From Gambelia wislizenii (Eukaryota > Chordata > Lepidosauria > Squamata > Crotaphytidae): DNA of 64,000 nt. Made by a program: the position numbers and the translations under genes. The stretch lies in NCBI GenBank assembly GCA_030847615.1, contig JAUMIR010000005.1, positions 247,232,645 to 247,296,644 on the forward strand, read 5' to 3'. Numbering within the stretch: position 1 is the first letter of the stretch; every line of letters starts with the position of its first letter. The notes below the pieces were generated by a model. The model did no database searches. It saw only the letters and a list, made by a program, of their open reading frames with translations, and had not been told where the DNA came from. This document shows positions 9,504-21,730 of this stretch, in pieces.

Positions 9504-11690
9504 TTCTGTCTTTAGAAGGGAGAACATTGACCATACACAGCCTTCTGCCTTTTCTCTTGTCCTGGCAACTTACTGGACAGAGCTTGGAAATTATTCTGAC
9601 TACAACTGCTAGCATCCCCCACCAGTATGCTGTGCATTAGCACTCATAAGCCCGCAATTTTGGTTTAGCATTTTGCAGGAATGCAGCCACTGCCAGCTGA
9701 GAGAAGCAAAAGGAGTCCCAGTGCTTATCACCCTCTTCCAAATGATGACCAAGGATTAGAATTCCTGGCTCTTCAATGGAAAAGGAGGGAAGTGCCAAAG
9801 TACAACAATGGAGAGAGAAGAGTGTCAAAACTAATACTCGGCCACCATGCAGAAAGACGTTTTTCACCATCTCTAAGATGGGTTCTCTTCCTCAAGGTTT
9901 CTGGGATACAGATTGGTTCCAACACATGATCTCTTTTAACAAACCAGGATTGGCAAAGAAGGAACTACAGAAAAGAGCCTCAACAAGAAAAAATATTTAC
10001 TTCATAAGATGGTAACTTTATAGAAAATGGATGTATTGATAGAAAAATTATGATTTTATTAATTTTTAACATGACAATATCAAATCTTAAGTTTTCTTAA
10101 CATTCTGAAAGTCATATATAGATGGCTTTGCACATATTCACTTATGACACAGAACAGTCTTGCCTTTATGCTAGCAGCGTTACAAAATTTGAGATACATG
10201 ATACATTATCTGATCCAGATGCCCCAAAGTGAGATAGTTCTGGACAACAATATTTAACTTCATGTCAAATATGATAGGGCAAGCTGTAACGCATTGCAAG
10301 GCACTTATATTGCTGCCCATATATTTAGGACCTAATACAGAACTGAAAAATAAGCATATAATTTCTGTATTATTTGGTGGCGCAAGTTTGAGAGGAGAGA
10401 AATACTAGCAAACCCTAAAGGGACCGTCCTCTACAAACTACCTAGACAGAGTTTGGGGTACAGCACTTTTTGAGAAGTTGACACATCAAATAAAATTAAC
10501 CAAAGGAGTCATTTGAGGAGCAGCTTTTGAAAAAATTTGACATACCTTTATTTTTTATGCCAATCTACATGATTCTTTGTTCAGGCCCCAGCAGCAACTC
10601 TAAAAATTTTGGAGATCCACTTTCTAATCTTCCATGGTCATAAAATTATCATTTGCACTGCTCCTTCAACATTTTCTTGTAGAGTACATTGTACTTCTTA
10701 AAACCTTCAATAAAAAGTGTTTTAAAGAAACTGAAATGTTCTTCTCAGTGATATAAAATGTAAATATTTACATTTGTTTCTTTTAAAAGGTAATGGTAAA
10801 AGGTAATGGTAATTCCCAATCAAAAAGATACTGGCCATATGAAAGACTTGCATGATTAGAGAGCTTATAGCAATAAGAGTTTCAGCAATAGTTAAGGATT
10901 TCTGTGGATTCATGTCCGCAGTTCTTTTAGGGGAATTATTCTTAGGTAGGATGGAGAGGAGCCAATTGAAGTGTACATATTGAAACCAGATAATGTGCCT
11001 TTGATCTCCAGCAAGTTGTATTGAAAAGAATTAGGCACATCCCTGGCTGAGTTAGCAAAAATCTAAGCTAACAACTCAAAGCCCCAAAAGGTAATTCAGG
11101 CAAAACAGTGTACAGTATCCCCTTAATGACCCTTAGCCTGCTGTCAGGCAATACTGATTAGAGCACAAATGACATCAATTTTCAGAAAGAAGAGAGGAGA
11201 TAGAAGCAGATGGCAATCCACAGATCTTCTGCTTGGGAAGAAAAGACAAGCTTTTATTTCCTGTGAAGAATGCACTCTCATTTCCACCTTCTTCAAGATA
11301 AATATAGAAATACTAAGAAATCACTTCTGTCAGAACAACTATGGTCCTGGTTAAGCAACGCAAGCAAGAACTGCCATGTTTGCTTAGTATGCAAAGGATC
11401 CTGCTGTTTCCAGTTTGACCTCTTAAATGCATTTATTTTTGTAAAAGAGGAGGTGGAGAAGGAATGCTCTTAAGGAAGAGAACAGACTGAACTCTTCCAT
11501 ATACAGATACCAGATTTTGGACTATTCTGTTTTATTGCAAAAGGCTGCCTCACCACCTACTGTTATGGAATGGAAAAGGGGATGCACGAGCTTAGCTACC
11601 CAAATGTCAGGCAAAGTACAGTAAAGCCAGGCAGAACCGCTTAGAAAGGGGAACTCTCTAAATTTAAGAATAAATCTCTCTATTACTACT
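9504..11690. other. No recognisable gene or full repeat
   Basis: AT-rich DNA with short open frames of no recognisable family. An hAT-like scrap may be present, but nothing with clear ends. No CpG cluster and no coding-like stretch was seen. Confidence 0.4.
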
Positions 11691-12200
11691 TCTACTACTA
11701 CTACTACTACTACTACTATAATTATCTCTCTCTGGCTTTTCTTCGCAAACGAAGATTCAGGAAGGACTCATCCCGCGCTTTCTGCAAGCGCACTGATGAC
11801 TAAAAAGGCCAATCCGAGATAAACAAGTCCGATTGCAGAAGGCACAGCAGAAGGTCTCCTTGGGTGATGTTTTTGGGTTGTGATTCTTTCTGCGTTGTGT
11901 TTCTCTTCAAGACTTGTTCGGCGTGAGTTCTCAAATAAGGCTTCAGCATTGTGGACGGTGCGTCTCCATGCCGCCCGATGTGAGGCCAGGGCGGACCACT
12001 GTTGGTGATCAATTTGGCCGAGCCTGAGATGTTGTTTCAGGAAGACTTTGTATCGCTTTTTTGGAGCGCCCCTCTTACGCTGACCCGTGGCGAGTTCACA
12101 GTGTGAGCCCTTCAGATGGCTTAAGTTAAACAAGCTACCTTTATTAAGCACAAGTACTAAAATTATACTACTACTACTACTATTACTACTATAATTATCC
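11675..12200 (-). pseudogene. LINE ORF2 C-terminal fragment flanked by (TAC)n tracts
   Basis: The minus-strand frame 12202-11768 contains GQRKRGAPKKRYKVFLKQHL and, further on, WSALASHRAAWRRTVHNAE. This basic C-terminal domain is familiar from vertebrate LINE ORF2 proteins annotated as endonuclease-reverse transcriptase. The segment is richer in CpG than its surroundings. TAC/TAT simple repeats lie at both ends (11677-11718 and about 12165-12200). The rest of the LINE is absent and the family is not assigned. Confidence 0.6.
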
Positions 12201-12719
12201 ACTGCCTAACTGTGCCTCAGGGTCATTAGGCAATAATCCTGCTTTGCCCCCTCCTGGCTGGTAAGATTCAAAAAATGGCTACTAAACCTAGACCTTCTTT
12301 GCAGCTGTGACAGCCTCTGTGTGGAATACATTTCTCAGCACGACTTTCCTGGCCAGCTCATTTCTGACCTTCTGCAATATAATTTAAGTCAGTGTTAACT
12401 GAAGCTATCTGAAATGGGGAAGTAGCAATTTTTCTTCTATATTACCAGGGGCTGATACCACATCTGTGATCACTGGCTACAATTGTTTCTTTCTTTCCTG
12501 GAAACTCACCAGGGACCAGTAGCCAATGGCTTGCAGGCTGGCAATGGACCATGAACCACCATTTTGAGAAGCACTGGATTAAGGCAGGCTTTCTAAAGGT
12601 TTTGGACATCAGCTCCCAGAAATCCCAGCTGGCATTTAACTACACACACACACATATCACTACTGCATAAATTCAAGTGAGATTTATTCCAGTAAATAGA
12701 GCACAATATATAACGGTCC

Positions 12720-12955
12720 TTTGTTGCTGTGTGCCTTCAAGTTGTTTCCAACTTATAACAACCCTAAGACAAACCTATCACAGGGTTTTCTTGGCAAGGT
12801 TTTTCAGAGGCGGTTTATTAATGTCCTTGATTAAGGCTGAGAAACCATGAATTGCCCAAGGTCACCTAGTGTGTTTCTATGCCCAACTAGGGATTCAAAC
12901 CCTGGTCTCTGACAGTCCTACTCCAACAGTCAAACCATTAACTATGGTGGATAAT
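12720..12955 (-). mobile_element. tRNA-derived SINE
   Basis: Read on the minus strand it has a B-box-like segment (GGTTTGAATCCCT), then the body with CTTGGGCAATTCATGG, and the tail ending GAAACAACTTGAAGGCACACAGCAACAA. The same family recurs several times in this window. It is mutated. Confidence 0.75.
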
Positions 12956-14183
12956 GGTCCTACATACAAATCTGCTGTAAGCACAAGGATTTTTGGTAGC
13001 ACCTGCAGCAGCACAAAGCAATATTCTGGAAGTGGTACATTGAGAACACACAAAAAAACCCCGGAACAACTGATTTTTCATATAAAGGTTTCATAAAACA
13101 GAAGCAGACTATATATGTTCATGGGTTTATTCAAACCTAATTTAGTCTCACTAAGACTATGGCTTTAGATCTCTGCACTTTGTAAAATTAAAGGTTTTAT
13201 TCAATTCAAAGCATTCAACTGTTATGAAGCTCATGGGATTTGATCTTTGGATATTAAAACAAGGCAAACTCTTTTCCTCCCAGATCTGTATTTCAGTACC
13301 TTTCACCTTTCAGACCTGTACATTCCAGAATGGGTTGTTGCAAAAGAAGACCAGGAATTTGAAGGACAAATCACACATTTGGATATGGAAATTCAGAAGT
13401 GCTGATCACTCATGCTTTGGAACTTCTGTCTAAGGCAACATGCAAACAGGGAAGATATGGCTGTTTTGCATATTAAATTTAAAACAAAATAATTTAGAAG
13501 CATATTTAAGTGAATATCAATGTGGCTAAGAAAACTGTGCCATGAACTATTAATAATGAATGCCAAGTTCTCATTGATATGACTGTATCTTCCTAAACCT
13601 GTCACTCTCCAGATGTTTTAGACAACAATTTCCTCTAGCCTTTCTAGTATGGCCAGTGGTATGGTATCGTAAAAGTCCAAAAACATGCTGCAGGCACCAA
13701 ATTATGGAAGGATAAATTAGGTAATTATAAGCTCTTCCAACAAAGTTTTGTTCAACTTAGTGACAACTCAAAGTTTGTTCAGAGGTTTAACATTTTTTTT
13801 GTGCCTATGAAAACCAAACGAAAGATTATAGAGGAATAAATCCTGGATGGTCTCTTGCATTAACAAGATGTCCTGTGGATATTGGTCTTACTCTGGTTTG
13901 GGGGTATGGGGAGTTTGGTCAATGCTTATGTCATTATTTTCTTAATGACATGTGTTATCTCTAAAGTTATGACTGCTGTTACAGCCAATGGCTAAAACAG
14001 TAACATTATTTTATCTCATTACTGTACGCAGAGTTTTAACTATTATGTTGATTGGCGTTATGTGTAGTCCCAAGAGACTGTAAAGATAGAGACAATCACT
14101 GCAAGATATGTAATCTGAATACACAGGCATGTACAAGAGGTTACTTCAACTGAACACACCATGGATTTGACTCAATGTATGCC

Positions 14184-14456
14184 ATAATTCAACAGGCAAA
14201 AAAAGTGGGTTGGATGTTTGTCCACAACTGTAGCCAATTGAGAAGGGGAGAATCAGGTAAGTGTATGAAAAATGTACACACTGTTAATTAAACCCTATAT
14301 CTATAGCAAATACACAATTTTCACACAGAGGTGAGTGATACACAATGTATATCAAATTGAGTTGATTGACTACATTGTATTATTGCATATTCTCCTTTGT
14401 ATTCTTGTGTAACAAATAGAATTTTGATATCCGTATAAACAGGATTTAGTTTTCAT

Positions 14457-14490
<34 letters not shown>

Positions 14491-14613
14491 ACACTCACCT
14501 CTGTGTGAGAATTGTGTATTTACTATAGATATAGGGTTTAATTAACAGTGTATACATTTTTCATACACTTACCTGATTCTCCCCTTCTCAATTGGCTATA
14601 ATTCAACAGGCAA
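14184..14613. repeat. Long inverted repeat, 106-bp arms, TA-rich spacer, 16-bp direct repeats outside
   Basis: Arms at 14232-14337 and 14492-14597 are reverse complements with three mismatches in 106. The 154-bp spacer ends in about 14 TA units (14457-14484). The 16-mer ATAATTCAACAGGCAA occurs in direct orientation at 14184-14199 and 14598-14613 and may be a target duplication. The spacer and arms match no repeat known to me. Confidence 0.9.
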
Positions 14614-14672
14614 CTTGAAGACACATACACATACCATATACTGAGAAAGACCAATGTGCTGTAGTACTTTTG

Positions 14673-14880
14673 TGGGTCAGACTAGGACTCCAGGAGGTCA
14701 GGGTTTAGCCATGAAACCCACTTAGCCATGGATACCCATTGAGTGGCCTTGGGGAAGTCACATTCTCCCAGCCTCAGAGGAAGGCATGGCAAATGCCCCT
14801 GAACAAATCTTACCAAGAAAAGCCTAAGATAATTTCACCTGACAGAAATCACCTGAAGGCACACAACAGCAACACTCATA
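14673..14880 (+). mobile_element. tRNA-derived SINE, diverged
   Basis: It has the body GTGGCCTTGGGGAAGTCACATTCTC, then CCTCAGAGGAAGGCATGGCAAATGCCCC, and the tail CACCTGAAGGCACACAACAGCAACA, the same family as 53487-53670. The promoter half is degraded. Confidence 0.65.
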
Positions 14881-17800
14881 TATTGGGCCATGTTGTCTGT
14901 GAAATTCTGGGAGTTGTGCTCCCCCAAAGTAAATTTTCCAAGCTTTGAGGTACGAGACAAACATTATTTAAGAAGTACATATGGTGAGAAGGGAAACTGC
15001 ATTCAACTGCATCAGAGTAATCAGGAAAACCAAATTTCTTATAATACATAGCAAGTACATTAAAAAACAACGCAACAGCTTCAGGAGAGAAGCCATATGA
15101 TGGTATAAAGGAAGGAAAATAAGTCAACAGAAGTCTCCAATCATAAAAGTTTCATTTCCTGGACTTGTTCAGCACAACATCCACCTAATCTATCAATCCC
15201 TGAGGAAATGAAAAAAACAAACAAAAGGAAGTCATTTTAACAATGCTTTGTGGGAGTAAGAAACCATTATAGGTGTTGGTGAAGAATAAAGGACACCTAT
15301 ACTTTGTTAACAAGGAGTGTTTCACAAAGGGAAAATGTTAACCATCTGCACTGTTCTGTCTCTCCTGAGGTGAATTAAGCCACAGACTGACTAAAGATAG
15401 ACCAGTGATTGTATGTTTGCTGCAAAGCAGAGAAAGAAACACTGTCCAAGCCAAACTCAAGCAACTCTAAGTATTCCAACTGCTTATGTGGACTCTTTCA
15501 GAATCCAAAACATGGGCATCTCTAAGAGGCTTGGATATTCCACATCCTGCCCAGTACAAGGTTAGACTTCCCCATTTTCTATCCCATCTCAGTTGTACAT
15601 CATCATCAGAAAGGGAAATTTCAGTAGATTAAACTGGGGAAATACATTCTTGAAATTTTCAGCTCTGCAGCACCAGAAAATATTCCAACAACCCAATCTT
15701 GCCATAAAATTCTAGTAGTCCCTTTAACTGGTTGCCATCTTTGGTCCAGTGACTGCCATCACACTAAACAAGTTTTGAAGTTTTAAACCTAATATTCTGA
15801 ATTTTGGACATGCTGCTTCAGGTCATATCTCCTCCCCCTCCCCGAACAACTGCTTATTAATTGTTTAGCCTATGAAGGTTATTTCTTTCAATAGGATCCA
15901 GTTGCTAGAAGACAGTTTCTCGAGAGGCCACTCTGGAACATTCTGAATAGAAACTCAACCATTTTGGAGAACATAATCCCTTCCAATCACACCAAACTCA
16001 GGCAAACACTACCCTTCAAATATTACACTGGTCAGGGAAGAAGGAAACATGTAATAATGGGAAAATCAATTTAGGGCTTCTTCTTCAATTCTCCAATTCA
16101 ACTCAATTCAATTCTTCTTCAATTTCTGCCAACTCAGCTTCTCAAATGTATTGTCTCAATGGTCCAGTACTCTCCAGAAGCAGAGGAATAGCTGTACCTA
16201 TGCTTTATCAAATCAGAGATCAAAATGAACCATAGCTGCTGTCTTAAAACATTTCTAAGTCCATTGTTTATTGCATGAAATTTCAGGACAGCATACAATA
16301 TACAGTAATTTATTTTTAAAACCTATTACAGTACAATCCAGAAAAATGAATAGAAGACTGGGGGATGGGGGTGTTGCGGGAGACTAAAAAGCTATACAAA
16401 TTAAAATATCTAGTCAAAAAGGCAATCTGTCCCACCCCACCCCCACCTAACTGGAAGCTAGTCATCATGTATACCTACTCAGGGAGAGTATAAGAAGGCC
16501 CTTGGAGTGGGACCTCAACAGATGATGGTGAAGCTCAATCAACTTGGTTATGGGAAGAGGCACTGTGTCAAGTATTATTCAGAGATTTAAATGTATGCCT
16601 CAAAACCAAAATTTACATTAACTACATAAAACTATGAGTTCTACTTCTGTTTTGCCAATCAGCTGCAAATCAACACCTGGCAGCTCAGACAAGCTAAGTA
16701 TCCATAACAATGGATTTGGTACGATGCCTTGATGTTAAATAGCAGAGTATGCAAGATCAAACCCAAGCAGATATTTTTCCTTGTGCTGCACTACAGCATG
16801 CAAAAAAACTCAAAGACTACACATTTCTCTGTTAAATTTCTGCTTCCCTTTCATATTTTCTGCTTTCATTTCACTTATTTTTTAAAATTACCTATGAACT
16901 CTTAACTTCTTCCCACAGAATACTTCAGGTAATTTGCATTATAATTAACCATAATTAGAAGCCAAGATAGAAAACTGTATTAAATTAATTGAAACAATCA
17001 ATACAATAAACAATAAACCAATACAAAGGGATGACAGCTCCAGTTTTATACTCTCCCAGAGAAATTGATTACTAGATGATACAGGCAGATAACTGTCCAA
17101 TCAACAATAAAGCACCTTCAAATATGTAAATATCACTTCTTACAACCAAAGGCCAGTGTAGAAGTTACATAATATACAAAAATGCAATCAGATGCGAATT
17201 AAATGCAAAATATATGTAAAATGCATAGAGTACAAAAGCATTTACAGAGGTTGCCATTCACGGGCTGTAAAACACTTGCTATCCAGAAGACTTTTGAACT
17301 CAAGGGATTTATTGCTATTACAAAGCAATACAGCAAGATGGAAGTGTTTCAGATGGTGAACTCCAGATAGTTTTCACAAAACTCTCAAATTTTCCTTGCT
17401 CCCTGGGAAAAGCAGGCTACATTGTAAGAAACCTTACTGTCAACATTCATCTCTAAAAATATTTTCCCCCCATGCTTGAGATAACAACCAAAGCTGTCAA
17501 ACAATGAAACAAAAACCTCCTCTCTGGTGGAGCTGTACAATGGGCAAGAAACAGACAGTGAAGGAGTTCCTAAATATGACCTACTCCACACACACATTCC
17601 TTCTGAGCCATGAGGGTTCTCAGATATCTGCCAGTCAAAACTGCTAATGACATTGACCTTCAAATGCAAGGCACTACGCTCCAGGGAACAAGTAGAATTG
17701 CCAGAGATTTTGGTTGGGGTGTGTGTCTTTGTTTCCTGTGTGTGTGTACTTGTCGGCACAAGTGTCAGAGAAACAAGAGCTAAGGTAATGCTTTTGCTTT

Positions 17801-18573
17801 CTTATTCTGTCCAAGACTCCCATGGTGTGAGTGGGTAGTCTAGAATCTGTGCCAGAATCTTTCGCAATAAGCAGTGCTTTTGCGGAGGACTAGTTAATGC
17901 AAAAAATCTTATAATGATGATTAAGGAGTTCAGAAACAATTCTAGTATACTAACGAGGCAACTGCAGGTTTTAAAATGTCCCACTCCCAACTCATCCCCC
18001 TCTCTTCAACTCATTACTTACAGAGATCATTAGCTTGCATTCCACCACAGTGGAAGGAATGGCCAGCTTATAATGAATGGAGCCATCTTAACTAGGTTTA
18101 TGATACATGTGTGAAGAATGTTGGAGGGGAGTGGTGAAAGAGGTGGCCCACGTAGGAAAGTGACAGAGCAAATATTGTTTACAGACACTGAGCCAAACTA
18201 AAGCAACCTAATTTAATATTATGCTTGACAAAACCCAAACAATAAGGTAGGAATGGGGGCAGGATGGAGAATAGTGTCACCTCATCCTCCATACTATTTG
18301 CTAACTGGCACAGGGACAGCATTTCAGGCCAAGTTTATGAGCATAGTAGCCAAAGCAACAGAGGCCTCTGAGCTTCTCCCTTGGCACAATTGACTATTTC
18401 TGGGTGGCCAAATCACATCTCAAAGTTATTGGCAGTGGGAAGGGGGAAAGCTGCTCAACAACTCTTTTTAGAAGTCTACTGCTCCACACAAATCTCCTGT
18501 CCTCCACACAGTATCTAGTCTCTCGACAGACCGCTTCCTCCATTGCACAGTGGGGGAAAATCTCAACCAGGTC
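14881..18573. other. Repeat-poor interval; possible minus-strand 3' UTR
   Basis: No clear transposon is seen over about 3.7 kb, unusual for this window. On the minus strand AATAAA lies within GCAATAAACAATGG (about 16264-16276), upstream of which (higher coordinates) the sequence is AT-rich and non-coding to about 18 kb. This could be the 3' UTR of a host gene whose coding exons lie outside or were not recognised. No splice or coding evidence supports it. Confidence 0.2.
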
Positions 18574-18574
18574 A

Positions 18575-18765
18575 AAGTCTGCAACCCCATGAATTTCATA
18601 AGCAAGAAATACTCTGAGGTGGGTTTGCCATTGCCTACCTCTGAAATGTAGCCTACAGTACCTGGTCTTGGTTGGCAGTCTCCCATCTAAGTATAAAGCA
18701 GGACTGACCCTACTTAGCTTCCAAGTCAGATGAGATCTGGTGCCTTTAGGGTATTTAGGCTGCTG
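18575..18765 (-). mobile_element. 5S rRNA-derived SINE
   Basis: On the minus strand it begins CCTAAAGGCACCAGATCTC and continues with segments matching the 3' half of 5S rRNA (GGAAGCTAAGTAGGGTCAG, then TTGGATGGGAGAC). It ends with the family tail (AAATTCATGGGGTTGC). 5S-derived SINEs (SINE3 type) are known in vertebrates. The promoter would be the 5S internal control region, here decayed. Confidence 0.8.
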
Positions 18766-19542
18766 GATCGCCTCGCCCCAGGAATAACTCTACAGAGAAA
18801 TCAAAGATAATAATGGAGTGCTGTCACTCTAATGGAAAAAAAATGGAGTTTGAAGGGTGGGTTGAAGAGGCTCTTAAACTGCAACCAACCCAGGAATTAA
18901 TCAGGACCCTACCATTCCTAAGACTGTTACATATATTGCATGCGCTCTGGTCACCAGAGCCCTATGCAAAAAGTAAAGGCAGAGAGAGAATAGGCCACAG
19001 TTGCAAAATTAATCATGCTGGGAGAAAAGAGGGGGGGTTGAGGGAAAGCAGCTTTAATGGCACTTAGGCTTGTCAACAATTGCTCTGATGAAAGGTCCAT
19101 TCAAGAACAAACAAAACACTCATTTGCTTTCAGTAGAATGGTGCACTGCCCTTTTTTGCAAAATGAAAGAGGTAAGACTAGCAGACTTTTAAGTTTTCAC
19201 TTTGAAATACATGTAGGCACTCAAACAAACCAGAATCAATATACTAAAATAGGCAAGCGAACAATCAATTCCCATCAGTGCTCTAACATTAATCTCACTA
19301 CATGAGACAGAAAGAGGAAGAACAAACTGACACTGGGAGAAAGACTGAAAGAAAATATTGAGATACTTGCCTGCACAGACATTTCTTGAGATGCTCTTGT
19401 GATGCATCCGATACCCACAGTCCCCATATTTGAGGTTCTCTGGACTACAATCATAATTGACATATATAGCAACTAGCCTAACCCACATAGTTCTATGCTG
19501 AAGTTTTAATCAGTGCTTGGAAATGTTACTTTTTGGGACTTG

Positions 19543-19690
19543 CTGTTGTTGTTATGTGCTGCCAAGTCAACTTCAACTTATGAAGATCCAATGAAGGACA
19601 GACCTCCAAGAGACACTGTAATTAACATCCCGGCTCAGATCTTTCAGGCTCAAGGCTGTGGCTTCCTTGGATTGACTCAATCAAATTGTA
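19543..19690 (-). mobile_element. tRNA-derived SINE, 3' part
   Basis: On the plus strand it starts GTTGTTGTTATGTGCTGCCAAGTCAAC, the reverse complement of the tail of the tRNA SINE family seen at 53487-53670. The head is lost. Confidence 0.55.
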
Positions 19691-20464
19691 GCACAGCCTT
19701 TTTTCTTGGAACTATTGACTTCTACATTGGAACTACAATACCCAAGATCATCCAATCAACACAGAATGGCCATGCTGGGTGGTAGGATTCTGAGAAGTTT
19801 AATACCCCAAAGTATATTTTCCAAGCACCAATTCTAAAATGCAGATTAAAGTATTTTTCTGGAAAATTTATGGGAAAGAGACACACCAAACAGAGTAGAT
19901 AATCCCAGCCACTCCGTATATTTAAACTCATTTCTATTTCAGTCACTTCCTGCCACCACCATGAAGTATCTAGGCTGTTTTGGAATGTCGGTGGAGGAGT
20001 ATGAAGAGATCAGATAACTAAGACATCCAGGTCCAAAAAATGCCAACTACTTAAAGCAGGCAAAGAGGTGGCAAATAGTTCAGAAGTACCAGGGGATAAA
20101 CTGGTGGCCTTCTTCAGTGACACACTGTCCACACTGAACACATCTGTGAAATTTACAGCAGACACTTGCAACAGACTGACGCTGCTATCAACTGATTCTC
20201 AACAAACAGGAAGAGATTCTGTGCTGTGGTAGAGTAAGGGCCCCATCTCAAACTGTCTGCAGTGCCTGAATTGCAGGACACTCGTTTCAAACCTGCAGAA
20301 CTCAATTAGATGGTTAACATCCCACATTGGTTCCTTAGTTGCAATGTCAAGAACCCCTTTCAGTGCCCACAAACACAGCAAGGATTTTCCACATGCTGCA
20401 ATTATATTTTTCTACACCCTCCCCTTCGGGATTCCAAGATAAACGACCCCACACTATTAGACTA

Positions 20465-20595
20465 AGACTGGGACAGACACAAGTTCAAATCCCAAACTGA
20501 GTCATCCACAAATCTTATTGGGTGAGTTAGTGCTAGTCAACTCACTCCCAGACTAACCCACTTTGCAGGGTTCTTATGTATACAAAATGCGGTTG
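20465..20595 (+). mobile_element. MIR-like SINE / L2-tail fragment
   Basis: AGTTCAAATCCC resembles a tRNA B box, and the 3' part (CTAACCCACTTTGCAGGGTTCTTATG) matches a tail common in reptile MIR-like SINEs. Diverged and partial. Confidence 0.4.
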
Positions 20596-20656
20596 GGGAA
20601 AAAAAACATGCAGTGCATGTTATCTTGAGTTTCTTAGAAATAGGGGGGGGGCTATA

Positions 20657-20822
20657 CAGCCAGCTCTCCATATCCAGAGATTAAACTAACCACGGCTTGA
20701 AAATATTCTTTTTTAAAAAAATCAAAAAGCAAATTTTGCTGTTTACTATTGAGCATCCACGGATTTTGGTATCGGGGGGGGAGGGTTCCTGGAACCAAAC
20801 CCAGTGGATACCAAGGGCCCAC
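20657..20822. mobile_element. Tigger/pogo-like MITE
   Basis: It starts CAGCCAGCTCTCCATATCC after TATA and ends with CCAAGGGCCCACTA. It includes CCACGGATTTTGGTATC and GTGGATACCAAG, the hallmark of Tigger-type non-autonomous elements. TA flanks fit Tc1/mariner insertion. No transposase. Confidence 0.6.
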
Positions 20823-21519
20823 TATACATAGAATCAATAAAAAATAGTAAAGCCAGTAACTGAAAAAGCCTCTTGCTAAGCAGTGCAGAGCACAAAAGAG
20901 CATGTCCAAAGCCCATGCTGCACACACAAGTTAACCCAATGGGGTTCTTTAGATTGCAACCTTTTTTATCAGCGTCTTTCAAGCCAACATCCTTTCATTA
21001 GTTTACACATGCAGACATGCTTGAGACCTGTATCACATAAAAACAGCCAGAAGTCATCAGATTTTCATCTAGGCCAGACTGTCATATTTTTCTTCCTTCT
21101 CCCCTAACTTTCAAGGAAAGCAGGGGTGGACAAAGTGTGGCCCATGAGTTGCTTGTGACACCCAGACTATTTCTGAGGATTCCAGGGCCCCAAATATTTT
21201 TTTTTGGGGGGGGGGATTAAATGAAAATATTCCCAATGCCCCTTTCCAGTTTACTTCCTAGTTGAAAAAGGACTCTCTTAGGCCTAAAACATCCCAAGGA
21301 CACCCCAAAATATCTGTCCCCACAAGATGTTCCCACAAGATGTTCAACTGTGCAGATAAATGAAAAGGAACAGGACAGAAAATGTTTAAATCTCAGCTCT
21401 CGGAGGTCTAGCTATAAGAAGCTCTACATTAGCATTTCCCCAAGATCTGAGGCACATAGTTTGAGTGAGGGGAGGTTGTTTTTTGTTTTTTTTGAGAAAG
21501 CACAGGTACTTCTGCTGTA

Positions 21520-21730
21520 CCTTGGTTGGGATTTATTATATTTATATCCCACACTTAATGAAGTGTTCATGGTCCTCCAGCCCTGCTTGCTCCTCTCAGC
21601 AATCCTGTGAGGTAGGCTACATTGAGTGATGACAACTGGCCAAAGGTCATACAGTGAACTTCATGGCTAATTGTGGCTTTGAATCCAGAACTACCCAGTC
21701 TTAGGCAAACAGTGTAACCATTACACTATG
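21520..21730 (-). mobile_element. MIR-like SINE with LINE tail
   Basis: It contains CCTGTGAGGTAGGCTACATTGAG, CTGGCCAAAGGTCATACAGTGA and TTTGAATCCAGA, the typical series in MIR-like SINEs. On the left is TATTTATATCCCAC, the inverted LINE-type tail. Confidence 0.5.

Noticed and set aside
17385..17759. 124-codon minus-strand ORF as a host exon
   Set aside because: Composition is unremarkable, no family is recognised and no splice sites frame it.
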